A DNA stretch of 28,627 nt, from the NCBI GenBank assembly GCA_934623455.1, contig CAKTVK010000020.1:1-28627 (forward strand). The letters are read 5' to 3'. A model generated the notes under the pieces. It was not told where the DNA came from and did not search any database. It was given only the letters and a program-made list of their open reading frames with translations. Origin of the DNA: an uncultured Eggerthellaceae bacterium. Its GTDB lineage: Bacteria; Actinomycetota; Coriobacteriia; Coriobacteriales; Eggerthellaceae. This document shows, one piece after another, positions 15,894 to 24,703 of the stretch (position 1 is its first letter; each line of letters starts with the position of its first letter). The position numbers and the translations under genes were made by a program.

Positions 15894-17222
15894 CTATCGC
15901 GAGACACTCATGTACGCTGGGCGAATAATCTTGCTTGAAGTAATCAGCTCTTCAATGCGATGCGCGCTCCAGCCCACAATGCGGGCCACGGCGAAAATAG
16001 GCGTGTACAGCTCGCGCGGAATACCCAACATCTCGTACATAAATCCGCTGTAGAAGTCAATGTTCGGGCTGGTCACCTTGCCGTTACGACGGCGTTCCGA
16101 TATAAGCGCCGGAGCAATCCGTTCGACCGCCTGGTACAAGTCAAGATCCTTCGTGCGTTCTTTTTCCTTAGCCAGCATTTCAACGTAAACACGGAAAATG
16201 CGTTCGCGCGGGTCGGAAAGCGTATAAACCGCATGGCCCATACCGTAGATGAGGCCCTGATGATCGAACGCCTTCTTGTCCAAGATTTCGCCCAGATAGG
16301 AACGAATCTCGTCCTCGTCTTCCCAATCACGCACGTGCTCGCGAATATCGTCCATCATTTCGGCCGCTTTAATGTTCGCACCGCCATGACGTGGGCCCTT
16401 GAGCGATGCCATTGCCGCAGCGAACGTGGAATACGTATCCGAACCCGAAGACGTAACAACACGCGTGGTGAACGTGGAGTTATTGCCGCCGCCGTGCTCC
16501 ATGTGCAGAATAAGCGCCGTATCCAAAACCTTTGCCTCTACAGGGGTGAAAGACATATCGGGGCGCAACATGCGCAGCAGGTTTTCCGCCGTGGAGAAAT
16601 CCTTGTTGGGGCGGTGGATGTACATGCTGTCATAATTAATGTAATGGTTGTATCCGTTATAGGAGTACGCCGCCAACAGAGGCATGCGCGCAATCAGCTG
16701 GATGCACTGACGAATAACGTTTTCCACGCTGGTGTCTACCGCGCGCTCATCATAGGCGGAAAGCGCCAGCAAACTCCTGGTAATAGTGTTCATAACGTCG
16801 CGCGAAGGCATGTCCATAATGGTGTCGCGCACGAAAAACGGCGGCAGCTCACGACAGCTTGCAATAACTTCCTTGAAGCGTTGTTCCTGTTCGGCAGAGG
16901 GAAGCTCGCCCGAAAGAAGAAGATGTGTAACGCGCTCGAACCCCAATTGGTCACCCAGCGAAGTAATAAGCTCCTCTATAGTATGGCCGCGATACCACAA
17001 ACGCCCTTGGTCGGGAACCTTTTGAGCTCCTTCAACTTTTGACGAGCTGATTTTCGAGATATTCGTAAGACCGGTCAGAACACCGTTTCCGCGTTCGTCG
17101 CGCAAGCCCAGGTTAACGCCATATTCCTCGTAAAGACGCGGCGAAATGCTGTCGTTTTGCAGGCAGGCGGCAAGCAAATCCTGCGCGTAGGCGGTGCAGG
17201 CAGATGAATCATTCTGAATCAT
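15894..17222 (-). CDS. gltA: Citrate synthase (citrate/2-methylcitrate synthase family)
   Basis: It condenses acetyl-CoA with oxaloacetate to give citrate; 442 residues. Family residues are in place: LILHMEHGGGNNSTF (first active-site His, about 243), GPRHGGAN (about 276-283), GMGHAVYTLSDPR (second active-site His, about 330) and SPNIDFYSGFMY (catalytic Asp, about 389). The N-terminus is longer than in E. coli GltA and lacks its zinc-type motif. Substrate choice between acetyl- and propionyl-CoA cannot be settled here; no prpB or prpD neighbour is seen, which favours citrate. I prefer the ATG at 17222, which has AGGAAGGGGGAG just upstream; the in-frame TTG at 17246 would add eight residues. 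The start overlaps the MarR-like gene by 14 bases. Confidence 0.92.
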   Translation of the reverse strand: MIQNDSSACTAYAQDLLAACLQNDSISPRLYEEYGVNLGLRDERGNGVLTGLTNISKISSSKVEGAQKVPDQGRLWYRGHTIEELITSLGDQLGFERVTHLLLSGELPSAEQEQRFKEVIASCRELPPFFVRDTIMDMPSRDVMNTITRSLLALSAYDERAVDTSVENVIRQCIQLIARMPLLAAYSYNGYNHYINYDSMYIHRPNKDFSTAENLLRMLRPDMSFTPVEAKVLDTALILHMEHGGGNNSTFTTRVVTSSGSDTYSTFAAAMASLKGPRHGGANIKAAEMMDDIREHVRDWEDEDEIRSYLGEILDKKAFDHQGLIYGMGHAVYTLSDPRERIFRVYVEMLAKEKERTKDLDLYQAVERIAPALISERRRNGKVTSPNIDFYSGFMYEMLGIPRELYTPIFAVARIVGWSAHRIEELITSSKIIRPAYMSVSR

Positions 17223-17769
17223 CGGCTCCCCCTTCCTCCAGCTCAACCTCGATAACAGTTTCCATTTGCTTCATAAGATTCAGAAGGCTCATAAGGTTGC
17301 TAATGCCGAAACGCTGGATAACGCCGCTATAATATTTAGCCAGGTGGCTACGTTGCGCAACCAGGAATTCTTGACCCGAATCAGTCAAGGTCACATACGT
17401 GCCTTCACTTCCGTCGCCATCGTGGCCCCAGTTGACCAGGCCGCGATCACGCAGATGCCCAATTCGCGATGATGCCCGTCGTATGGGGATATGCATTTTG
17501 TCCGATATGTCGCGCAAGTACACGCGACCGCCATAGATGTCGGCTAAAGACGACTCCTCTTCAATCACCAAAAGAGCAATATAATCAATGAGCTCCACAC
17601 CAGCGCTCAAGCCCGACTTGCTGAAATGGTACTTGCGCAAGGCAATTTCGTCGCAGATTTTAAGGATATCGACGTCCTGAAGCGGGATGGATGGACGCAG
17701 CTTTTCCTTGACAACACCCTTATCACTTGTCGCAGTAAGGTCCAGTGAATTCGTGGTCATATCGTCCAT
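17209..17769 (-). CDS. MarR-like winged-helix regulator, overlapping citrate synthase
   Basis: This is a 186-residue protein with a helical N-terminal half and a winged helix around 95-140: VYLRDISDKMHIPIRRASSR (recognition-helix region), then IGHLRDRGLVNWGHDGDGSE and TYVTLTDSGQEFL as the wing. The order fits MarR-type dimeric regulators. The C-terminus is acidic and ends inside the citrate synthase gene (14-base overlap), so the two are co-translated. It may adjust citrate synthase or central carbon use, though no ligand or operator can be named. The ATG at 17769 has GAGAGGGG upstream. Confidence 0.78.
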   Translation of the reverse strand: MDDMTTNSLDLTATSDKGVVKEKLRPSIPLQDVDILKICDEIALRKYHFSKSGLSAGVELIDYIALLVIEEESSLADIYGGRVYLRDISDKMHIPIRRASSRIGHLRDRGLVNWGHDGDGSEGTYVTLTDSGQEFLVAQRSHLAKYYSGVIQRFGISNLMSLLNLMKQMETVIEVELEEGGADDSE

Positions 17770-18038
17770 CGCATTAGCCCCTCTCTTCGCTATAGTATTG
17801 CTAAGCTCCTAAAAAACGCACTCTATCAGCCGCTTTGGCTTTGTCGGCTTTATTTGATCCATTAAGCACTCAACCCTGAACGGCGAATCAACGGCGCGCT
17901 TTCCGCAGCCGCACCAAGGCGCTTAAGCCATTGGTAAAAAGATACCATGCCTAAAGCCACGTTCAGTCAACCGTTGCATGACGCTTTTACAACATCAGCG
18001 AAACGCACGCCCCGGGCGGCCTTCAAGTGCCGCAAAAG
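17770..18038. other. Intergenic gap of about 270 bp, no gene seen
   Basis: This is the gap between the MarR-like gene start and the TetR gene stop. It should hold the promoter of the MarR-citrate synthase pair. I find no strong -35/-10 pair and no T-tailed hairpin. GCGGC/GCCGC near 18020 forms a short stem just past the TetR stop. Confidence 0.4.
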
Positions 18039-18710
18039 CTACGATTGCGCAATCTTCAGCTCCGCTGCCTTTTCCGCCAGCGCCGCAATGCCACCGGTAA
18101 CCGCAGCACCCGTAAGTATCGAGATGTTCTCTATGGGAAGGTCAGGGTCGGTCGATAGCAAATGATGATAAACGGCAAGGAACCCTGAGCAGAAATATGC
18201 GATGAAAATGTCCAGGTAGGGACCCAGTTCTCCTGACAGGCCCAACGCGTTATTCTCCTTGAGCACGTCCGCCAAAAACGGCTTCAAACGATCCACCAGT
18301 CGATCGGTATTGACGCATTCTAAAATCTTTGTCCTTCGGTCGAAATTCAGAAGGATCTCTTCGCACAGCACCGATAAAAACGCTCCCGCATCAATGCGCC
18401 CGTCTTTACCCAGCGGAATCGAACGCAGCGTTTCGCCGACATTTGCCATTTCCCTGCGAAGAAGCTCATCGACAAGATCGTCGATGGAACCGTAGTGCAA
18501 GTAGAACGTTTTGCGGCTGATTCCAGCGCGCTTTGTAAGCATGGTCACGGTGATTTTGGAAAGCTCTTTTTCGGAAAGCAGCTCGTCGAACGCTGCGAAA
18601 ATTTGGGCTTCCGTCCTTTGCGAACGAGGGTCAGACGCGAATTTATCAGGCATTTCGTCCTTCGCTTTCTTCGTCTTTTCCTTTTTCTCTTTCGCCTCTT
18701 TTACCACCAT
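18039..18710 (-). CDS. TetR-family regulator
   Basis: This is a 223-residue regulator. It opens with a very basic Lys/Glu-rich segment, then a typical TetR N-terminal domain: RTEAQIFAAFDELLSEKELS, and the helix-turn-helix ITVTMLTKRAGISRKTFYLH followed by YGSIDDLVDELL. The C-terminal half is helical and would bind an unknown ligand. I chose the ATG at 18710 with TGGGGGCGA upstream; the TTG at 18728 is the alternative. It diverges from a radical SAM gene, with an inverted repeat across the radical SAM promoter, so it probably represses that gene. Confidence 0.9.
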   Translation of the reverse strand: MVVKEAKEKKEKTKKAKDEMPDKFASDPRSQRTEAQIFAAFDELLSEKELSKITVTMLTKRAGISRKTFYLHYGSIDDLVDELLRREMANVGETLRSIPLGKDGRIDAGAFLSVLCEEILLNFDRRTKILECVNTDRLVDRLKPFLADVLKENNALGLSGELGPYLDIFIAYFCSGFLAVYHHLLSTDPDLPIENISILTGAAVTGGIAALAEKAAELKIAQS

Positions 18711-18798
18711 ACAAATCGCCCCCAGCAAATTGTCAGAATCGTAACGTTTTTATTTAATACACGCTTTTTGCTACTTTGGTAATTGAAGTTTCTGCTTT

Positions 18799-18826
18799 TT
18801 GTCAGTACATTTACACTGTGTATTAT
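18799..18826 (+). promoter_or_regulatory. Promoter of the radical SAM gene
   Basis: TTGTCA (18799-18804) and TATTAT (18821-18826) are separated by 16 bases, 63 bases before the ATG at 18889. Both hexamers are close to the sigma-70 consensus. Confidence 0.7.
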
Positions 18827-18835
18827 GCCACAGTG
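18814..18835. promoter_or_regulatory. Likely TetR operator over the -10 element
   Basis: CACTGTG (18814-18820) and CACAGTG (18829-18835) are a perfect 7-bp inverted repeat with 8 bases between. The gap contains the TATTAT -10 element, so a bound dimer would block RNA polymerase. The adjacent divergent TetR gene is the obvious candidate to bind it; this is inference. Confidence 0.65.
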
Positions 18836-18888
18836 AGTATTTGTAGGCATGAAGAATTTCAGGTCTTTTGAAAGCAAAGGAGCATGTC

Positions 18889-20316
18889 ATGAAAGCCACC
18901 GACCAAATCAAGCGCGCTGCCATGATGAAAACCGTGGACTATTTGCTAGCCGATCCTGAGAAAAACATCTGCAACATCATGAACATGCTGGACAAAGTTG
19001 CACCCGCAGATGTCTTCCCCACCCAGCGCGAAACCTTCAAGAAAGTCATTGCCGAAAAGAACAACTGGTATGAACTGATCATGAAGATTTTCGACTTGAA
19101 CCCCGAGTTCCGCAACGAGTTCCTGAAGAACTTCATTGTCGATGGCAACCTGATGGCATGGCCGAAGCAGGAAGAAATGCGCGAGAAGCACCAGTGCAAC
19201 ATTCCGTGGGCCATTCTGCTTGACCCCACAAGCGCCTGCAACCTTCATTGCACTGGCTGCTGGGCTGCCGACTACGGCCACAGCCTGAACCTGACCTACG
19301 AAGACATTGACTCCATTATCAATCAAGGCGTTGAACTGGGCACTCACGTATACATTTACACGGGTGGCGAACCCATGGTACGCAAAAAGGACCTCATCCG
19401 CCTGTGCGAAGCGCACCCCGACTGCGCGTTTCTGTGCTTCACTAACGCAACGCTTATCGACGAAGAATTCTGCCAGGACGTCCTGCGCGTGAAGAACTTC
19501 GTGCCCGCCATTAGCGCGGAAGGCTCCGAGGAAACCACCGATGCGCGCCGCGGTGCCGGCACGTACCAAAGCATTGTAAAAGCCATGAAGCTGCTGAAGT
19601 CCCACGGCTTGCCATTCGGCATTTCCGCGTGCTTCACCAGCCAAAACGCTGAAAGCATTGCCAGCGAGGAATATTTCGACTGGCTGATTGAGCAGGGCGC
19701 GCTGTTCTGCTGGATCTTCACGTACATGCCCGTTGGCTCCGATGCCGCGCCCGAGCTTATGCCCACTGTTGAGCAGCGTATCCACCTATATAACTTCGTG
19801 CGCGAAATGCGTTATAAGAAGCCGCTGTTCACGCTGGACTTCCAAAACGATGGCGAGTTTGTAGGCGGCTGCATTGCCGGCGGACGCCGCTACCTGCACA
19901 TCAATGCTGCAGGCGATGTTGAGCCGTGCGTGTTCATCCATTACTCTAACGCGAACATCCACGAAAAGTCCCTGCTGGAGTGCTTGAAGTCCCCCATTTT
20001 CATGGAGTACTACAAGAACATGCCGTTCAACGACAACTTGCTGCGCCCCTGCCCCATGCTGGAGAACCCGGAGTGGCTGCCCAAGCTGGTCGAAGCCTCT
20101 GGAGCAGAATGCACGAATCTGACTGCACAGGAAAGCGCCTGCGAGCTGTGCTCGAAGTGCAAGACCTTCGCTGAAGAATGGAAGCCTGTTGCAGAGCGTA
20201 TGTGGGACGACCCCGCCGATCCCCGCTTCGAGGCGCGCAAGGATTCCAACATTGGTATGGCGAAGACGGACTTGACCCGTTTCGAGGCACTTGGCCGCAC
20301 CATCAAGCGCGACTAG
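18889..20316 (+). CDS. Radical SAM protein with SPASM-like C-terminal cysteines
   Basis: This is a 475-residue enzyme with the radical SAM cluster motif SACNLHCTGCW (Cys117, Cys121, Cys124), which binds a 4Fe-4S cluster and cleaves S-adenosylmethionine. A glycine-rich SAM-contact YTGGEPM follows. The C-terminal part carries many cysteines (GGCIAGGRRYLHIN, VEPCVFIHYSN, LLRPCPMLENP, SACELCSKCKTF), which suggests one or more auxiliary clusters as in SPASM enzymes. The first 110 residues are a helical extension outside the barrel. Substrate is unknown; no small precursor peptide is evident next to it, so peptide maturation is only one option. The start is the ATG at 18889 with AAAGGAG upstream; a TTG at 18868 is the alternative. 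It is probably controlled by the divergent TetR gene. Confidence 0.88.
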   Translation: MKATDQIKRAAMMKTVDYLLADPEKNICNIMNMLDKVAPADVFPTQRETFKKVIAEKNNWYELIMKIFDLNPEFRNEFLKNFIVDGNLMAWPKQEEMREKHQCNIPWAILLDPTSACNLHCTGCWAADYGHSLNLTYEDIDSIINQGVELGTHVYIYTGGEPMVRKKDLIRLCEAHPDCAFLCFTNATLIDEEFCQDVLRVKNFVPAISAEGSEETTDARRGAGTYQSIVKAMKLLKSHGLPFGISACFTSQNAESIASEEYFDWLIEQGALFCWIFTYMPVGSDAAPELMPTVEQRIHLYNFVREMRYKKPLFTLDFQNDGEFVGGCIAGGRRYLHINAAGDVEPCVFIHYSNANIHEKSLLECLKSPIFMEYYKNMPFNDNLLRPCPMLENPEWLPKLVEASGAECTNLTAQESACELCSKCKTFAEEWKPVAERMWDDPADPRFEARKDSNIGMAKTDLTRFEALGRTIKRD

Positions 20317-20600
20317 TAAGAAGAACAAAGCTGACCAGCGCATACAAAACGGCTCAGAGCCAAAACCAACAAGCGCGTCTTCGCCTGTTATCGGGTGGGG
20401 GCGCGCTCGCGTTTTATGCGCCGAACGGGATTAGAGCACGCCGGAACGCCACGCCGCGAGAGCTTTGAGCGCCATAAAACCCGAAACGACCTTGCGTTTT
20501 ACCTCCATTTTACAAACCTTTGAAAAGCAGCTTACAAACACGCCGTATACTCAAAAGCAAGAAAATGCAAAATGGATAAGAATGCACAAGAGGAAACATC

Positions 20601-21524
20601 ATGAAGCAGGGGATTATCGACATCGGCTCGAACTCAATCCGATTGACCGTTTACGAGGTGGATGGACACGCCTTCCGGATTTTATTCCGCGAGAAAGTAA
20701 TGGCTGGCCTTGCAAGCTACGTGGAAGATGGGGCACTCAGCGCCGAAGGCATCGAGAGCGCCTGCAGCGGCCTGCTGGAATTTCGCGCCACGCTGGAAAC
20801 GTTGGAAATCGATAACGTTGCCGTATTTGCAACGGCGTCGTTACGCAATATCTCAAACACTGAACAAGCGCTCGCAATCATCCATGCGGCAACCGGTTTT
20901 TCGGTGGATGTCATCAGCGGCGAAGAAGAAGCACTTCTGGGCTATACCGGCGTCATGAAGGACCTGCGCATTGAAAGCGGCGCATTTCTTGACGTTGGCG
21001 GCGCCAGCACGGAAGTCGTGTCGTTCGAAGAAGGCGTTGTGACCGACTCCGCCAGCTACCCTATTGGATCGCTGAGCCTATATAAGCGCTGCGTGAAAAA
21101 CATTTTGCCGGGCGAAGGCTCCCTTCAGAAACTACAGGGAGCCATTAGCCAGACCATTGACCCGCACGAGAACAACGTTTCTCCCCGCGTGTTGGTGGTG
21201 GGCGTGGGTGGAACAGCGCGCGCAACGCTAAAGTTAGCGCGCCATTACTTTAACTTGCCCAAGAGCAGGCAAGGGATAACGGCTGAACAGCTTGATGAGC
21301 TCACCGCGTTTCTGTGCAGCGGCACAAAAGATGCCACGAATCTGATTTTGCGGCACGAAGCGGACCGCATTCACACGCTTATCCCCGGCATGCTCATTCT
21401 GCAGCATGCATTTCACCTGTTCAGCGCCCAGCAGCTGATTGTTAGCAAATACGGAGTACGAGAAGGTTACTTATGTCAGAAAATACTCAACGCGAATACG
21501 CTTACACCCAAAACCGAGAACTAA
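20601..21524 (+). CDS. ppx: Exopolyphosphatase / pppGpp phosphatase (Ppx/GppA family)
   Basis: Enzymes of this family remove phosphate from polyphosphate ends or convert pppGpp to ppGpp; 307 residues, the short single-module form. ASKHA-type nucleotide-binding segments are visible: GIIDIGSNSIRLTVYEV (4-20, phosphate-1), ISGEEEALLGYTGVMKDL (about 104-121), FLDVGGASTEVVSFE (about 128-142, phosphate-2) and LVVGVGGTARA (about 198-208). The C-terminal HD-like domain of the E. coli enzymes is absent. The ATG has GAGGAAAC upstream. Its 3' end overlaps ppk by 52 bases, so the pair is one unit that makes and breaks polyphosphate. A (p)ppGpp synthetase gene lies about 5 kb away, but direct linkage is not shown. 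Confidence 0.92.
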   Translation: MKQGIIDIGSNSIRLTVYEVDGHAFRILFREKVMAGLASYVEDGALSAEGIESACSGLLEFRATLETLEIDNVAVFATASLRNISNTEQALAIIHAATGFSVDVISGEEEALLGYTGVMKDLRIESGAFLDVGGASTEVVSFEEGVVTDSASYPIGSLSLYKRCVKNILPGEGSLQKLQGAISQTIDPHENNVSPRVLVVGVGGTARATLKLARHYFNLPKSRQGITAEQLDELTAFLCSGTKDATNLILRHEADRIHTLIPGMLILQHAFHLFSAQQLIVSKYGVREGYLCQKILNANTLTPKTEN

Positions 21525-23626
21525 GCTGGCTGCGTTTCAACCGTCGCGTGCTTGAAGAAGCATCTGACGCAAGCGTACCCGCGCTCGAGCGTTTGAAGTT
21601 CATCTCGATCTTCTGCAGCAACTTGGATGAATTCTTCATGATTCGCGTAGGCAGCTTGTTTGACATTACGCGCATCGACCCGCTTAAAACCGACAGCCGC
21701 ACCGGCTGGACCGCCGACAAGCAGCTCGACGAGGTCTACAAGACTATCCCGGGATTGCTGGCCATGAAGGAGCACATCTACACCGCCGTGGCGCAAGAGC
21801 TCGAGAAAAACGGCATTTGCGACGTGCCCTTCGACGAATTGACCGCCGACGAAACAAAACGCATCAATCGATTCTTCCGCACGGACATGTTGCCGGTGCT
21901 TTCGCCTATCCTTGTTGGGCCGAACCATCCGCTGCCCCACCTGGTGAATAAACGCCTGTACGCCGCTGCCCTGCTGGAACACAAGAAAGAAAAGGCCGTT
22001 GGAATCGTGCCGCTTCCAGGCAGTCTGCCGCCGTTTGTCATGCTGCCCAATGGCAAGCGCTACATTCGCACCGAGAACATTCTTCTGCATTGGCTGCCAA
22101 CTCTGTTCGATGCATACTCCATAAAAGAAAGTTGCGTTTTGGCGGTCACACGCAATGCCGACATCAGCTTTGATGACGAGAAGTTTGAAGACAACGAAGA
22201 AGATTATCGCCATCAGATGAAGAAGCTGCTCAAACAGCGCGATCACCTGGCAATCGTGCGCCTGGAGCTGAGCTGCCCCGTGTCGGAGACCTTCCGCGAG
22301 AAGCTTATTTCCCTAACACGTGTAAAACCGCAGCAGATGTTCGTGGATCGCTGCCCTCTTGCCATGGGTTACGCATATGACCTGACAGACAGTTTGCCCA
22401 AAGACCTTGCAGCAAAGCTTTCCTACCTGCCTCATAAGGGAAGATGGGCTATAGATCTGCATCAGGGACAATCCATCATGGCTCAAGTGCAACAAAAAGA
22501 TCACCTGCTGCACTTCCCCTATGACACCATCGATCCGTTCTTGCATCTCTTGAACGAGGCCGCTGAAAACCCGAATGTTCTTTCCATTAAGATCACCATC
22601 TACCGCTTGGCAAAAACTTCAAAAATTGCGCAGGCACTTTGCCGCGCGGCAGAGCACGGCAAAGAAGTGCTGGTGCTTATGGAGCTGCGTGCGCGCTTCG
22701 ACGAGGAAAACAACTTGACTTGGGCACAAATGCTCGAAGAGTCGGGCTGCCAAGTGGCGTATGGCGCCGAGGGCTTCAAATGTCACAGCAAAGTGTGCCT
22801 GATCACGCTACGCAAAGGCAACAAGACAAGCTACATCACGCAAATCGGCACAGGCAATTACAACGAGAAGACAAGCGCACTCTATACCGACTTGAGCCTG
22901 ATGACGGCCTCGCGCGAGATTGGCGAAGACGCTTCGGCGTTCTTCCGCAACATGCTGGTGAACAAGCTCGATGGCACCTACGAGCAGCTGCGTGTTTCGC
23001 CTTTGGGCATCAAAGAGCTGCTGCTTGAGCAGATTGACCGCCAAATTGAGCTGGGCGAACAAGGCTACGTGTGCATCAAGGCAAACTCTGTGACCGAGCG
23101 CGATATCATTGACAAGCTTGCGCAGGCATCGCAGGCGGGCGTAGAGGTGCAGCTTATCATTCGCGGCATTTGCTGCATTTTGCCCGGCGTACCCAAATAC
23201 ACCGAGAATATCCACGCGAACAGCGTTGTTGGGCGTTTCCTGGAACACAGCCGCGTGTACCTTTTCGGTAAAGGCGACGATGCTCTGATGTATATTTCGT
23301 CGGCTGATCTGATGGCACGCAACTTGAACCGTCGCGTGGAGATTGCCTGTCCCGTCAACGACCCGCGCTTGCGCTGCCAGATTACCTGGATGCTTGAAGC
23401 GCAGATGAGGGACACGGCAAAAGCAAGCATCATCCTTTCCGATGGCACGTATTGCCGCAAGAGCAGCGCCAACGCATTCGATTCGCAGACATTCTTCATG
23501 GAGCATCCGCTGCAAGAGGCAACCGGATGCGAAGAAAACGATAGCGATGCGCCCTGCGGTGCGGCAGCATACCTGAAAGCGCTAAAGGAGCTGCCCCGCA
23601 AGCTGTTTGCACGCTTCCGCGGGTAA
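21473..23626 (+). CDS. ppk: Polyphosphate kinase 1
   Basis: This enzyme builds polyphosphate from ATP, reversibly; 717 residues, close to the family's usual 690-740. The N-terminal domain starts with NRELSWLRFNRRVLEEASD and SNLDEFFMIRVGSL. The phospholipase-D-like catalytic halves carry the autophosphorylated histidine in EGFKCHSKVCLI (His438) and the second active-site histidine in EHSRVYLFGKGDDALMY (His592). IGTGNYNEKTSALYTDLSL and the ANSVVGRFLEH region are also family hallmarks. The ATG at 21473 lies inside ppx in another frame (52-base overlap), preceded by GAGAAGG, which implies coupled translation. The frame is complete with no missing key residue. Confidence 0.96.
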   Translation: MSENTQREYAYTQNRELSWLRFNRRVLEEASDASVPALERLKFISIFCSNLDEFFMIRVGSLFDITRIDPLKTDSRTGWTADKQLDEVYKTIPGLLAMKEHIYTAVAQELEKNGICDVPFDELTADETKRINRFFRTDMLPVLSPILVGPNHPLPHLVNKRLYAAALLEHKKEKAVGIVPLPGSLPPFVMLPNGKRYIRTENILLHWLPTLFDAYSIKESCVLAVTRNADISFDDEKFEDNEEDYRHQMKKLLKQRDHLAIVRLELSCPVSETFREKLISLTRVKPQQMFVDRCPLAMGYAYDLTDSLPKDLAAKLSYLPHKGRWAIDLHQGQSIMAQVQQKDHLLHFPYDTIDPFLHLLNEAAENPNVLSIKITIYRLAKTSKIAQALCRAAEHGKEVLVLMELRARFDEENNLTWAQMLEESGCQVAYGAEGFKCHSKVCLITLRKGNKTSYITQIGTGNYNEKTSALYTDLSLMTASREIGEDASAFFRNMLVNKLDGTYEQLRVSPLGIKELLLEQIDRQIELGEQGYVCIKANSVTERDIIDKLAQASQAGVEVQLIIRGICCILPGVPKYTENIHANSVVGRFLEHSRVYLFGKGDDALMYISSADLMARNLNRRVEIACPVNDPRLRCQITWMLEAQMRDTAKASIILSDGTYCRKSSANAFDSQTFFMEHPLQEATGCEENDSDAPCGAAAYLKALKELPRKLFARFRG

Positions 23627-23683
23627 TGTTGCTGAAAAATAACAAGTAGAACCAAAATGGCACATTGGCGGCATTATCGCCTG

Positions 23684-24703
23684 CTAAATACCCGGAATTG
23701 CCAGCGGCGTGCCCTCTACGTTGACAACTTTGAACGGTATATCGTACGTATCGGTGAGCGCTTGGGAGCTTACGGCATCCAGGCCGCCCTGCGCCACCGC
23801 CACGCCATCGCGTACCAGCAAGAATCGGTCGCAAAAACGCAGCGCCAGGTTCACATCATGCAAAACCAGAATGGTAGCCAGGCCTTTTTCTAACGTCAAC
23901 GCACGAATGGCCTCAAGAACCTCGAGCTGATTCTTGGGGTCAAGCGCGCTGGTCGGCTCATCCAGAATCATGATTTCCGGCTCTTGCGCTATAGCGCGCG
24001 CAATGAACACTTTCTGACGCTCGCCGCCGGAAAGCTCGTCGCAATAGCGATTCGCATACGCCTCTAAGTTCAAAGAAGCAATGGAGCGCGAAACGATTTT
24101 TCTGTCCCGTTCCGTAATTGACCAGGTGATATGCGGTTTTCTCCCTAAAAGCACCTCATCGTAGACGCTTAAATGCGGAACCATCTGCTGCTGGGCGACG
24201 TACGCGATATGCTGGGCAATCTCGCGACGCGACATGCCCGATAGCAGCTCATTACCCACGCGAATACTTCCCGCTGCGGGGCGTGTGATGCCCGCGAGCA
24301 AGTCAAGCAGCGTTGATTTACCCGCGCCGTTATTGCCCAAAATGCCTAAAACAGAGCCCGCTTTCGCTTGCACGCTCAAGTCGCGAAAGACCGGCTGCGA
24401 GCAACGGGGATACGTATAGCTCACCTCATGAGCAACCAGCAAGGCATCTACCTGCGCAAACGCATCGTGATGATGCACGGGAATCGCATCGCCTGCGTGG
24501 CTTTCGCGCGCAGAATCGCGTTCAATCATGCCTTCCTGCGCAGGCGTTTGCTCCAGCTTGTGCTCGTGGGGAACGTCTCCGCCCTCGTGCACGTGATAGT
24601 GGCTGTGAACCGTTCCATCGGCATGCTGGTGCGTGTGGGCGTGGACAACATTCGATTCCTGGGACAAGTCGCCATCCTGTTGAAACTTTTGCTCTTCGCT
24701 CAT
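23684..24703 (-). CDS. ABC importer ATPase (FecE/BtuD type) with His-rich N-terminal extension
   Basis: This is the ATPase of a metal-chelate or cobalamin type importer; 339 residues. The core has Walker A GNNGAGKST (123-131), the signature LSGGE (224-228) and Walker B IMILDEPTSALD (244-255). Unusually, the first 85 residues form a separate leader with ten histidines between 21 and 48, then VHHHD at 76-80. This looks like a metal-binding segment for zinc, nickel, cobalt or iron. FecE-type ATPases normally start near residue 87 of this protein. Its ATG overlaps the permease stop by four bases (ATGA), so the two are coupled. Substrate class is inferred from family and the histidines only. Confidence 0.93.
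   Translation of the reverse strand: MSEEQKFQQDGDLSQESNVVHAHTHQHADGTVHSHYHVHEGGDVPHEHKLEQTPAQEGMIERDSARESHAGDAIPVHHHDAFAQVDALLVAHEVSYTYPRCSQPVFRDLSVQAKAGSVLGILGNNGAGKSTLLDLLAGITRPAAGSIRVGNELLSGMSRREIAQHIAYVAQQQMVPHLSVYDEVLLGRKPHITWSITERDRKIVSRSIASLNLEAYANRYCDELSGGERQKVFIARAIAQEPEIMILDEPTSALDPKNQLEVLEAIRALTLEKGLATILVLHDVNLALRFCDRFLLVRDGVAVAQGGLDAVSSQALTDTYDIPFKVVNVEGTPLAIPGI

Noticed and set aside
15960..17042. 360-codon plus-strand frame opposite citrate synthase
   Set aside because: It is antisense to a gene with all active-site residues in place, and has no independent support.
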